Source: Auanema rhodensis
Taxonomy: Eukaryota; Nematoda; Chromadorea; Rhabditida; Rhabditidae
Length of the DNA: 64,000 nucleotides
Direction of reading: 5' to 3'
Assembly: GCA_964057225.1 (NCBI GenBank)
Contig: OZ059895.1
Span: 806,001-870,000, forward strand
Numbering within the stretch: the stretch's first letter is position 1; every line of letters starts with the position of its first letter. Under the pieces are notes generated by a model that did no database searches, was not told where the DNA came from, and was given only the letters and a program-made list of their open reading frames with translations. The position numbers were made by a program, and so were the translations under genes. Shown here piece after piece: positions 51,501 through 64,000 of this stretch.

Positions 51501-54500
51501 AATGCACTATACTACATTGAGAAACGCTTAATACAAAAATTAGTTATGATCGTTTGAAAAATGATGCATTAGTGTATGTTGAGTTTCCATGTACACTCAA
51601 CATTGCTTCCAAAAACATTTTGACAAAAATTTTTTCGAAAAATTTCAAAATAATTTAGCAAAAAGTAGATGTTTTTAGATTTCATTTTTCAAGGCAAAGA
51701 CGATAGACAATGTTATTCAACGAAAAAATTAATTCTTCAGGGTGAAAATCGAGGATATAAGTGTGAACTTATATCAGTTGATATCTCGGTGCATTTTTAA
51801 GCTAGCGCAAATCTGATAACACAGATCGACGCAGCTTAAAAATCCGCATCGAATGCACTATACTACATTGAGAAACGCTTAATACAAAAATTTGTTATGA
51901 TCGTTTGAAAAATGATGCATTAGTGTATGTTGAGTTTCCATGTACACTCAACATTGCTTCCAAAAACATTTTGACAAAAATTTTTTCGAAACATTTCAAA
52001 ATAATTCAGCAAAAAGTAGATGTTTTTAGATTCTTTTTTTCAAGGCAAAGACGATGGACAATGTTATTCAACGAAAAAATTAATTCTTCAGGGTGAAAAT
52101 CGAGGATATAAGTGTGAACTTATATCAGTTGATATCTCGGTTCATTTTTAAGCTAGCGCAAATCTGATAACACAAATCGACGCAGCTTAAATATCCGCAT
52201 CGAATGCACTATACTACATTGAGAAACGCTTAATACAAAAATTAGTTATGATCGTTTGAAAAATGATGCATTAGTGTATGTTGAGTTTCCATGTACACTC
52301 AACATTGCTTCCAAAAACATTTTGACAAAAATTTTTTCGAAAAATTTCAAAATAATTTAGCAAAAAGTAGATGTTTTTAGATTTCATTTTTCAAGGCAAA
52401 GACGATAGACAATGTTATTCAACGAAAAAATTAATTCTTCAGGGTGAAAATCGAGGATATAAGTGTGAACTTATATCAGTTGATATCTCGGTGCATTTTT
52501 AAGCTAGCGCAAATCTGATAACACAGATCGACGCAGCTTAAAAATCCGCATCGAATGCACTATACTACATTGAGAAACGCTTAATACAAAAATTTGTTAT
52601 GATCGTTTGAAAAATGATGCATTAGTGTATGTTGAGTTTCCATGTACACTCAACATTGCTTCCAAAAACATTTTGACAAAAATTTTTTCGAAACATTTCA
52701 AAATAATTCAGCAAAAAGTAGATGTTTTTAGATTCTTTTTTTCAAGGCAAAGACGATGGACAATGTTATTCAACGAAAAAATTAATTCTTCAGGGTGAAA
52801 ATCGAGGATATAAGTGTGAACTTATATCAGTTGATATCTCGGTTCATTTTTAAGCTAGCGCAAATCTGATAACACAGATCGACGCAGCTTAAAAATCCGC
52901 ATCGAATGCACTATACTACATTGAGAAACGCTTAATACAAAAATTAGTTATGATCGTTTGAAAAATGATGCATTAGTGTATGTTGAGTTTCCATGTACAC
53001 TCAACATTGCTTCCAAAAACATTTTGACAAAAAGTTTTTCGAAAAATTTCAAAATAATTTAGCAAAAAGTAGATGTTTTTAGATTCCTTTTTTTGAGGCA
53101 AAGACGATGGACAATGTTATTCAACGAAAAAATTAATTCTTCAGGGTGAAAATTGAGGATATAAGTGTGAACTTATATCAGTTGATATCTCGGTGCATTT
53201 TTAAGCTAGCGCAAATCTGATAACACAAATCGACGCAGCTTAAATATCCGCATCGAATGCACTATACTACATTGAGAAACGCTTAATACAAAAATTAGTT
53301 ATGATCGTTTGAAAAATGATGCATTAGTGTATGTTGAGTTTCCATGTACACTCAACATTGCTTCCAAAAACATTTTGACAAAAATTTTTTCGAAAAATTT
53401 CAAAATAATTTAGCAAAAAGTAGATGTTTTTAGATTTCATTTTTCAAGGCAAAGACGATAGACAATGTTATTCAACGAAAAAATTAATTCTTCAGGGTGA
53501 AAATCGAGGATATAAGTGTGAACTTATATCAGTTGATATCTCGGTGCATTTTTAAGCTAGCGCAAATCTGATAACACAGATCGACGCAGCTTAAAAATCC
53601 GCATCGAATGCACTATACTACATTGAGAAACGCTTAATACAAAAATTTGTTATGATCGTTTGAAAAATGATGCATTAGTGTATGTTGAGTTTCCATGTAC
53701 ACTCAACATTGCTTCCAAAAACATTTTGACAAAAATTTTTTCGAAACATTTCAAAATAATTCAGCAAAAAGTAGATGTTTTTAGATTCTTTTTTTCAAGG
53801 CAAAGACGATGGACAATGTTATTCAACGAAAAAATTAATTCTTCAGGGTGAAAATCGAGGATATAAGTGTGAACTTATATCAGTTGATATCTCGGTTCAT
53901 TTTTAAGCTAGCGCAAATCTGATAACACAAATCGACGCAGCTTAAATATCCGCATCGAATGCACTATACTACATTGAGAAACGCTTAATACAAAAATTAG
54001 TTATGATCGTTTGAAAAATGATGCATTAGTGTATGTTGAGTTTCCATGTACACTCAACATTGCTTCCAAAAACATTTTGACAAAAATTTTTTCGAAAAAT
54101 TTCAAAATAATTTAGCAAAAAGTAGATGTTTTTAGATTTCATTTTTCAAGGCAAAGACGATAGACAATGTTATTCAACGAAAAAATTAATTCTTCAGGGT
54201 GAAAATCGAGGATATAAGTGTGAACTTATATCAGTTGATATCTCGGTGCATTTTTAAGCTAGCGCAAATCTGATAACACAGATCGACGCAGCTTAAAAAT
54301 CCGCATCGAATGCACTATACTACATTGAGAAACGCTTAATACAAAAATTTGTTATGATCGTTTGAAAAATGATGCATTAGTGTATGTTGAGTTTCCATGT
54401 ACACTCAACATTGCTTCCAAAAACATTTTGACAAAAATTTTTTCGAAACATTTCAAAATAATTCAGCAAAAAGTAGATGTTTTTAGATTCTTTTTTTCAA

Positions 54501-55361
54501 GGCAAAGACGATGGACAATGTTATTCAACGAAAAAATTAATTCTTCAGGGTGAAAATCGAGGATATAAGTGTGAACTTATATCAGTTGATATCTCGGTTC
54601 ATTTTTAAGCTAGCGCAAATCTGATAACACAGATCGACGCAGCTTAAAAATCCGCATCGAATGCACTATACTACATTGAGAAACGCTTAATACAAAAATT
54701 AGTTATGATCGTTTGAAAAATGATGCATTAGTGTATGTTGAGTTTCCATGTACACTCAACATTGCTTCCAAAAACATTTTGACAAAAAGTTTTTCGAAAA
54801 ATTTCAAAATAATTTAGCAAAAAGTAGATGTTTTTAGATTTCTTTTTTCAAGGCAAAGACGATGGACAATGTTATTCAACGAAAAAATTAATTCTTCAGG
54901 GTGAAAATCGAGGATATAAGTGTGAACTTATATCAGTTGATATCTCGGTTCATTTTTAAGCTAGCGCAAATCTGATAACACAGATCGACGCAGCTTAAAA
55001 ATCCGCATCGAATGCACTATACTACATTGAGAAACGCTTAATACAAAAATTAGTTATGATCGTTTGAAAAATGATGCATTAGTGTATGTTGAGTTTCCAT
55101 GTACACTCAACATTGCTTCCAAAAACATTTTGACAAAAAGTTTTTCGAAAAATTTCAAAATAATTTAGCAAAAAGTAGATGTTTTTAGATTCCTTTTTTT
55201 GAGGCAAAGACGATGGACAATGTTATTCAACGAAAAAATTAATTCTTCAGGGTGAAAATTGAGGATATAAGTGTGAACTTATATCAGTTGATATCTCGGT
55301 GCATTTTTAAGCTAGCGCAAATCTGATAACACAAATCGACGCAGCTTAAATATCCGCATCG
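51501..55361. repeat. HOR domain with units of five and six monomers (ttcagc family)
   Basis: Unit 51501-53255 (1755 bp) is tttcat / ttcagc-gttcat / tttcat / ttcagc-gttcat / ttgaggc. Unit 53256-55361 (2106 bp) is the same with one more agtttttcg monomer. A third unit begins at 55362 and grades into the next domain. Copies look almost identical base for base. Confidence 0.85.
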
Positions 55362-57818
55362 AATGCACTATACTACATTGAGAAACGCTTAATACAAAAA
55401 TTAGTTATGATCGTTTGAAAAATGATGCATTAGTGTATGTTGAGTTTCCATGTACACTCAACATTGCTTCCAAAAACATTTTGACAAAAATTTTTTCGAA
55501 AAATTTCAAAATAATTTAGCAAAAAGTAGATGTTTTTAGATTTCATTTTTCAAGGCAAAGACGATAGACAATGTTATTCAACGAAAAAATTAATTCTTCA
55601 GGGTGAAAATCGAGGATATAAGTGTGAACTTATATCAGTTGATATCTCGGTGCATTTTTAAGCTAGCGCAAATCTGATAACACAGATCGACGCAGCTTAA
55701 AAATCCGCATCGAATGCACTATACTACATTGAGAAACGCTTAATACAAAAATTTGTTATGATCGTTTGAAAAATGATGCATTAGTGTATGTTGAGTTTCC
55801 ATGTACACTCAACATTGCTTCCAAAAACATTTTGACAAAAATTTTTTCGAAACATTTCAAAATAATTCAGCAAAAAGTAGATGTTTTTAGATTCTTTTTT
55901 TCAAGGCAAAGACGATGGACAATGTTATTCAACGAAAAAATTAATTCTTCAGGGTGAAAATCGAGGATATAAGTGTGAACTTATATCAGTTGATATCTCG
56001 GTTCATTTTTAAGCTAGCGCAAATCTGATAACACAAATCGACGCAGCTTAAATATCCGCATCGAATGCACTATACTACATTGAGAAACGCTTAATACAAA
56101 AATTAGTTATGATCGTTTGAAAAATGATGCATTAGTGTATGTTGAGTTTCCATGTACACTCAACATTGCTTCCAAAAACATTTTGACAAAAATTTTTTCG
56201 AAAAATTTCAAAATAATTTAGCAAAAAGTAGATGTTTTTAGATTTCATTTTTCAAGGCAAAGACGATAGACAATGTTATTCAACGAAAAAATTAATTCTT
56301 CAGGGTGAAAATCGAGGATATAAGTGTGAACTTATATCAGTTGATATCTCGGTGCATTTTTAAGCTAGCGCAAATCTGATAACACAGATCGACGCAGCTT
56401 AAAAATCCGCATCGAATGCACTATACTACATTGAGAAACGCTTAATACAAAAATTTGTTATGATCGTTTGAAAAATGATGCATTAGTGTATGTTGAGTTT
56501 CCATGTACACTCAACATTGCTTCCAAAAACATTTTGACAAAAATTTTTTCGAAACATTTCAAAATAATTCAGCAAAAAGTAGATGTTTTTAGATTCTTTT
56601 TTTCAAGGCAAAGACGATGGACAATGTTATTCAACGAAAAAATTAATTCTTCAGGGTGAAAATCGAGGATATAAGTGTGAACTTATATCAGTTGATATCT
56701 CGGTTCATTTTTAAGCTAGCGCAAATCTGATAACACAGATCGACGCAGCTTAAAAATCCGCATCGAATGCACTATACTACATTGAGAAACGCTTAATACA
56801 AAAATTAGTTATGATCGTTTGAAAAATGATGCATTAGTGTATGTTGAGTTTCCATGTACACTCAACATTGCTTCCAAAAACATTTTGACAAAAAGTTTTT
56901 CGAAAAATTTCAAAATAATTTAGCAAAAAGTAGATGTTTTTAGATTTCTTTTTTCAAGGCAAAGACGATGGACAATGTTATTCAACGAAAAAATTAATTC
57001 TTCAGGGTGAAAATCGAGGATATAAGTGTGAACTTATATCAGTTGATATCTCGGTGCATTTTTAAGCTAGCGCAAATCTGATAACACAGATCGACGCAGC
57101 TTAAAAATCCGCATCGAGTGCACTATACTACATTGAGAAACGCTTAATACAAAAATTAGTTATGATCGTTTGAAAAATGATGCATTAGTGTATGTTGAGT
57201 TTCCATGTACACTCAACATTGCTTCCAAAAACATTTTGACAAAAATTTTTTCGAAAAATTTCAAAATAATTTAGCAGAAAGTAGATGTTTTTAGATTCCA
57301 TTTTTCAAAGCAAAGACGATGGACAATGTTATTGAACGAAAAAATTAATTCTTCAGGGTGAAAATCGAGGATATAAGTGTGAACTTATATCAGTTGATAT
57401 CTCGGTGCATTTTTAAGTTAGCGCAAATCTGATAACACAGATCGACGCAGCTTAAAAATCCGCATCGAATGCACTATACTACATTGAGAAACGCTTAATA
57501 CAAAAATTAGTTATGATCGTTTGAAAAATGATGCATTAGTGTATGTTGAGTTTCCATGTACACTCAACATTGCTTCCAAAAACATTTTGACAAAAATTTT
57601 TTCGAAACATTTCAAAATAATTTAGCAAAAAGTAGATGTTTTTAGATTCCTTTTTTTGAGGCAAAGACGATGGACAATGTTATTCAACGAAAAAATTAAT
57701 TCTTCAGGGTGAAAATTGAGGATATAAGTGTGAACTTATATCAGTTGATATCTCGGTGCATTTTTAAGCTAGCGCAAATCTGATAACACAAATCGACGCA
57801 GCTTAAAAATCCGCATCG

Positions 57819-60800
57819 AATGCACTATACTACATTGAGAAACGCTTAATACAAAAATTTGTTATGATCGTTTGAAAAATGATGCATTAGTGTATGTTGA
57901 GTTTCCATGTACACTCAACATTGCTTCCAAAAACATTTTGACAAAAATTTTTTCGAAACATTGCAAAATAATTCAGCAAAAAGTAGATGTTTTTAGATTC
58001 CTTTTTTCAAGGCAAAGACGATGGACAATGTTATTCAACGAAAAAATTAATTCTTCAGGGTGAAAATCGAGGATATAAGTGTGAACTTATATCAGTTGAT
58101 ATCTCGGTGCATTTTTAAGCTAGCGCAAATCTGATAACACAGATCGACGCAGCTTAAAAATCCGCATTGAATGCACTATACTACATTGAGAAACGCTTAA
58201 TACAAAAATTAGTTATGATCGTTTGAAAAATGATGCATTAGTGTATGTTGAGTTTCCATGTACACTCAACATTGCTTCCAAAAACATTTTGACAAAAAGT
58301 TTTTCGAAAAATTTCAAAATAATTTAGCAAAAAGTAGATGTTTTTAGATTTCTTTTTTCAAGGCAAAGACGATGGACAATGTTATTCAACGAAAAAATTA
58401 ATTCTTCAGGGTGAAAATCGAGGATATAAGTGTGAACTTATATCAGTTGATATCTCGGTGCATTTTTAAGCTAGCGCAAATCTGATAACACAGATCGACG
58501 CAGCTTAAAAATCCGCATCGAGTGCACTATACTACATTGAGAAACGCTTAATACAAAAATTAGTTATGATCGTTTGAAAAATGATGCATTAGTGTATGTT
58601 GAGTTTCCATGTACACTCAACATTGCTTCCAAAAACATTTTGACAAAAATTTTTTCGAAAAATTTCAAAATAATTTAGCAAAAAGTAGATGTTTTTAGAT
58701 TCCATTTTTCAAAGCAAAGACGATGGACAATGTTATTCAACGAAAAAATTAATTCTTCAGGGTGAAAATCGAGGATATAAGTGTGAACTTATATCAGTTG
58801 ATATCTCGGTGCATTTTTAAGTTAGCGCAAATCTGATAACACAGATCGACGCAGCTTAAAAATCCGCATCGAATGCACTATACTACATTGAGAAACGCTT
58901 AATACAAAAATTAGTTATGATCGTTTGAAAAATGATGCATTAGTGTATGTTGAGTTTCCATGTACACTCAACATTGCTTCCAAAAACATTTTGACAAAAA
59001 TTTTTTCGAAAAATTTCAAAATAATTTAGCAGAAAGTAGATGTTTTTAGATTCCATTTTTCAAAGCAAAGACGATGGACAATGTTATTGAACGAAAAAAT
59101 TAATTCTTCAGGGTGAAAATCGAGGATATAAGTGTGAACTTATATCAGTTGATATCTCGGTGCATTTTTAAGTTAGCGCAAATCTGATAACACAGATCGA
59201 CGCAGCTTAAAAATCCGCATCGAATGCACTATACTACATTGAGAAACGCTTAATACAAAAATTAGTTATGATCGTTTGAAAAATGATGCATTAGTGTATG
59301 TTGAGTTTCCATGTACACTCAACATTGCTTCCAAAAACATTTTGACAAAAATTTTTTCGAAACATTTCAAAATAATTTAGCAAAAAGTAGATGTTTTTAG
59401 ATTCCTTTTTTTGAGGCAAAGACGATGGACAATGTTATTCAACGAAAAAATTAATTCTTCAGGGTGAAAATTGAGGATATAAGTGTGAACTTATATCAGT
59501 TGATATCTCGGTGCATTTTTAAGCTAGCGCAAATCTGATAACACAAATCGACGCAGCTTAAAAATCCGCATCGAATGCACTATACTACATTGAGAAACGC
59601 TTAATACAAAAATTTGTTATGATCGTTTGAAAAATGATGCATTAGTGTATGTTGAGTTTCCATGTACACTCAACATTGCTTCCAAAAACATTTTGACAAA
59701 ATTTTTTTCGAAACATTGCAAAATAATTCAGCAAAAAGTAGATGTTTTTAGATTCCTTTTTTCAAGGCAAAGACGATGGACAATGTTATTCAACGAAAAA
59801 ATTAATTCTTCAGGGTGAAAATCGAGGATATAAGTGTGAACTTATATCAGTTGATATCTCGGTGCATTTTTAAGCTAGCGCAAATCTGATAACACAGATC
59901 GACGCAGCTTAAAAATCCGCATTGAATGCACTATACTACATTGAGAAACGCTTAATACAAAAATTAGTTATGATCGTTTGAAAAATGATGCATTAGTGTA
60001 TGTTGAGTTTCCATGTACACTCAACATTGCTTCCAAAAACATTTTGACAAAAAGTTTTTCGAAAAATTTCAAAATAATTTAGCAAAAAGTAGATGTTTTT
60101 AGATTTCTTTTTTCAAGGCAAAGACGATGGACAATGTTATTCAACGAAAAAATTAATTCTTCAGGGTGAAAATCGAGGATATAAGTGTGAACTTATATCA
60201 GTTGATATCTCGGTGCATTTTTAAGCTAGCGCAAATCTGATAACACAGATCGACGCAGCTTAAAAATCCGCATCGAGTGCACTATACTACATTGAGAAAC
60301 GCTTAATACAAAAATTAGTTATGATCGTTTGAAAAATGATGCATTAGTGTATGTTGAGTTTCCATGTACACTCAACATTGCTTCCAAAAACATTTTGACA
60401 AAAATTTTTTCGAAAAATTTCAAAATAATTTAGCAGAAAGTAGATGTTTTTAGATTCCATTTTTCAAAGCAAAGACGATGGACAATGTTATTGAACGAAA
60501 AAATTAATTCTTCAGGGTGAAAATCGAGGATATAAGTGTGAACTTATATCAGTTGATATCTCGGTGCATTTTTAAGTTAGCGCAAATCTGATAACACAGA
60601 TCGACGCAGCTTAAAAATCCGCATCGAATGCACTATACTACATTGAGAAACGCTTAATACAAAAATTAGTTATGATCGTTTGAAAAATGATGCATTAGTG
60701 TATGTTGAGTTTCCATGTACACTCAACATTGCTTCCAAAAACATTTTGACAAAAATTTTTTCGAAACATTTCAAAATAATTTAGCAAAAAGTAGATGTTT

Positions 60801-63800
60801 TTAGATTCCTTTTTTTGAGGCAAAGACGATGGACAATGTTATTCAACGAAAAAATTAATTCTTCAGGGTGAAAATTGAGGATATAAGTGTGAACTTATAT
60901 CAGTTGATATCTCGGTGCATTTTTAAGCTAGCGCAAATCTGATAACACAAATCGACGCAGCTTAAAAATCCGCATCGAATGCACTATACTACATTGAGAA
61001 ACGCTTAATACAAAAATTTGTTATGATCGTTTGAAAAATGATGCATTAGTGTATGTTGAGTTTCCATGTACACTCAACATTGCTTCCAAAAACATTTTGA
61101 CAAAATTTTTTTCGAAACATTGCAAAATAATTCAGCAAAAAGTAGATGTTTTTAGATTCCTTTTTTCAAGGCAAAGACGATGGACAATGTTATTCAACGA
61201 AAAAATTAATTCTTCAGGGTGAAAATCGAGGATATAAGTGTGAACTTATATCAGTTGATATCTCGGTGCATTTTTAAGCTAGCGCAAATCTGATAACACA
61301 GATCGACGCAGCTTAAAAATCCGCATTGAATGCACTATACTACATTGAGAAACGCTTAATACAAAAATTAGTTATGATCGTTTGAAAAATGATGCATTAG
61401 TGTATGTTGAGTTTCCATGTACACTCAACATTGCTTCCAAAAACATTTTGACAAAAAGTTTTTCGAAAAATTTCAAAATAATTTAGCAAAAAGTAGATGT
61501 TTTTAGATTTCTTTTTTCAAGGCAAAGACGATGGACAATGTTATTCAACGAAAAAATTAATTCTTCAGGGTGAAAATCGAGGATATAAGTGTGAACTTAT
61601 ATCAGTTGATATCTCGGTGCATTTTTAAGCTAGCGCAAATCTGATAACACAGATCGACGCAGCTTAAAAATCCGCATCGAGTGCACTATACTACATTGAG
61701 AAACGCTTAATACAAAAATTAGTTATGATCGTTTGAAAAATGATGCATTAGTGTATGTTGAGTTTCCATGTACACTCAACATTGCTTCCAAAAACATTTT
61801 GACAAAAATTTTTTCGAAAAATTTCAAAATAATTTAGCAAAAAGTAGATGTTTTTAGATTCCATTTTTCAAAGCAAAGACGATGGACAATGTTATTCAAC
61901 GAAAAAATTAATTCTTCAGGGTGAAAATCGAGGATATAAGTGTGAACTTATATCAGTTGATATCTCGGTGCATTTTTAAGTTAGCGCAAATCTGATAACA
62001 CAGATCGACGCAGCTTAAAAATCCGCATCGAATGCACTATACTACATTGAGAAACGCTTAATACAAAAATTAGTTATGATCGTTTGAAAAATGATGCATT
62101 AGTGTATGTTGAGTTTCCATGTACACTCAACATTGCTTCCAAAAACATTTTGACAAAAATTTTTTCGAAACATTTCAAAATAATTTAGCAAAAAGTAGAT
62201 GTTTTTAGATTCCTTTTTTTGAGGCAAAGACGATGGACAATGTTATTCAACGAAAAAATTAATTCTTCAGGGTGAAAATTGAGGATATAAGTGTAAACTT
62301 ATATCAGTTGATATCTCGGTGCATTTTTAAGCTAGCGCAAATCTGATAACACAAATCGACGCAGCTTAAAAATCCGCATCGAATGCACTATACTACATTG
62401 AGAAACGCTTGATACAAAAATTAGTTATGATCGTTTGAAAAATGATGCATTAGTGTATGTTGAGTTTCCATGTACACTCAACATTGCTTCCAAAAACATT
62501 TTGACAAAAATTTTTTCGAAAAATTTCAAAATAATTTAGCAGAAAGTAGATGTTTTTAGATTCCATTTTTCAAAGCAAAGACGATGGACAATGTTATTCA
62601 ACGAAAAAATTAATTCTTCAGGGTGAAAATCGAGGATATAAGTGTGAACTTATATCAGTTGATATCTCGGTGCATTTTTAAGTTAGCGCAAATCTGATAA
62701 CACAGATCGACGCAGCTTAAAAATCCGCATCGAATGCATTATACTACATTGAGAAACGCTTAATACAAAAATTAGTTATGATCGTTTGAAAAATGATGCA
62801 TTAGTGTATGTTGAGTTTCCATGTACACTCAACATTGCTTCCAAAAACATTTTGACAAAAATTTTTTCGAAACATTTCAAAATAATTTAGCAAAAAGTAG
62901 ATGTTTTTAGATTCCTTTTTTTGAGGCAAAGACGATGGACAATGTTATTCAACGAAAAAATTAATTCTTCAGGGTGAAAATTGAGGATATAAGTGTGAAC
63001 TTATATCAGTTGATATCTCGGTGCATTTTTAAGCTAGCGCAAATCTGATAACACAAATCGACGCAGCTTAAAAATCCGCATCGAATGCACTATACTACAT
63101 TGAGAAACGCTTAATACAAAAATTTGTTATGATCGTTTGAAAAATGATGCATTAGTGTATGTTGAGTTTCCATGTACACTCAACATTGCTTCCAAAAACA
63201 TTTTGACAAAAATTTTTTCGAAACATTGCAAAATAATTCAGCAAAAAGTAGATGTTTTTAGATTCCTTTTTTCAAGGCAAAGACGATGGACAATGTTATT
63301 CAACGAAAAAATTAATTCTTCAGGGTGAAAATCGAGGATATAAGTGTGAACTTATATCAGTTGATATCTCGGTGCATTTTTAAGCTAGCGCAAATCTGAT
63401 AACACAGATCGACGCAGCTTAAAAATCCGCATCGAATGCACTATACTACATTGAGAAACGCTTAATACAAAAATTAGTTATGATCGTTTGAAAAATGATG
63501 CATTAGTGTATGTTGAGTTTCCATGTACACTCAACATTGCTTCCAAAAACATTTTGACAAAAAGTTTTTCGAAAAATTTCAAAATAATTTAGCAAAAAGT
63601 AGATGTTTTTAGATTTCTTTTTTCAAGGCAAAGACGATGGACAATGTTATTCAACGAAAAAATTAATTCTTCAGGGTGAAAATCGAGGATATAAGTGTGA
63701 ACTTATATCAGTTGATATCTCGGTGCATTTTTAAGCTAGCGCAAATCTGATAACACAGATCGACGCAGCTTAAAAATCCGCATCGAGTGCACTATACTAC

Positions 63801-64000
63801 ATTGAGAAACGCTTAATACAAAAATTAGTTATGATCGTTTGAAAAATGATGCATTAGTGTATGTTGAGTTTCCATGTACACTCAACATTGCTTCCAAAAA
63901 CATTTTGACAAAAATTTTTTCGAAAAATTTCAAAATAATTTAGCAAAAAGTAGATGTTTTTAGATTCCATTTTTCAAAGCAAAGACGATGGACAATGTTA
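57819..64000. repeat. HOR domain with units of five, four and six monomers (ttgcaaaat family)
   Basis: Units start at each monomer carrying ttgcaaaataattcagc: 57819-59573 (1755 bp), 59574-60977 (1404 bp), 60978-63083 (2106 bp), then a partial unit from 63084. Within a unit the order is ttgcaaaat, agtttttcg, one or two caaagc/gcagaaag monomers, and ttgaggc. Lengths differ by whole monomers only. Confidence 0.85.

Larger units (their letters stand above)
20213..64000. repeat. 351-bp satellite array, right arm (about 124.7 monomers)
   Basis: The same satellite resumes at monomer position 307 immediately after the retroelement, with full monomers starting at 20258 and every 351 bp thereafter. 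Four single-A insertions, each turning taatacaaaaatta into taataaaaaaaatta (near 32575, 35735, 36440 and 44512), account for the whole 4-bp drift in the grid up to the last monomer start at 63786. All monomers are in one orientation. The array continues past the right edge. Short open stretches of 63-65 codons inside some monomers are not genes: they begin at TTG and exist only where an in-frame TAG is mutated. Confidence 0.98.

Noticed and set aside
51905-63328. Repeated 63-codon open stretches in satellite monomers (also at 41374 and 48044)
   Set aside because: They start with TTG, lie wholly in the satellite, and exist only where an in-frame TAG became CAG or AAG. No coding signature; they follow HOR type, not selection.
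1-64000. CRISPR array
   Set aside because: The repeat has no unique spacers: the whole 351-bp unit is repeated and the linked DNA is a eukaryotic retroelement.

Overview
The window is eukaryotic repeat DNA. It contains one very long tandem satellite array, AT-rich with a 351-bp monomer, interrupted once by a young LTR retrotransposon of the Ty3/Gypsy (Metaviridae) type. I see no host gene, tRNA, rRNA or CRISPR array. The organism is probably an invertebrate animal; nothing in the window fixes the phylum. The setting looks like (peri)centromeric or other constitutive heterochromatin. The array runs off both ends of the window.

Layout. (1) 1-12594: left satellite array, 35 monomers plus 310 bp of a 36th. 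It is organised as a higher-order repeat (HOR) in which five to nine diagnosable monomer variants recur in a fixed order. (2) 12595-20212: a 7618-bp retroelement flanked by a 4-bp target duplication (gcaa). It has two 374-bp LTRs differing at one base, a primer-binding site, a structured leader without upstream ATGs, a 230-aa ORF1, an overlapping 1880-aa ORF2 in the -1 frame, a purine-rich tract and the 3' LTR. (3) 20213-64000: right satellite array, about 124.7 monomers. It has different HOR families, nested segmental duplications (3160 bp, 1405 bp, 2106 bp, 1755 bp) and, at the far right, HOR units of four, five and six monomers.

How it works together. ORF2 carries capsid, zinc knuckle, protease, reverse transcriptase, RNase H and integrase (D,D35E) plus a GPY/F module, all apparently intact. 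ORF1 is a helical, basic/acidic protein with no recognised domain. ORF1 ends over a canonical A-AAA-AAG slippery heptamer that lies inside the ORF1/ORF2 overlap, so a -1 ribosomal frameshift would give one polyprotein of about 2096 residues. An indel in the A7 run is the competing explanation. ORF2 also has a C-terminal extension of about 385 residues past the integrase whose function I cannot assign.

The satellite monomer has three inverted repeats, phased A/T tracts and a nearly invariant block at monomer positions about 46-118. The retroelement sits in the loop of the longest inverted repeat and a few hundred bases from a switch between HOR families. The most notable points are the unusual frameshift position (upstream of capsid), the unassigned C-terminal domain, and the detailed record of array turnover.
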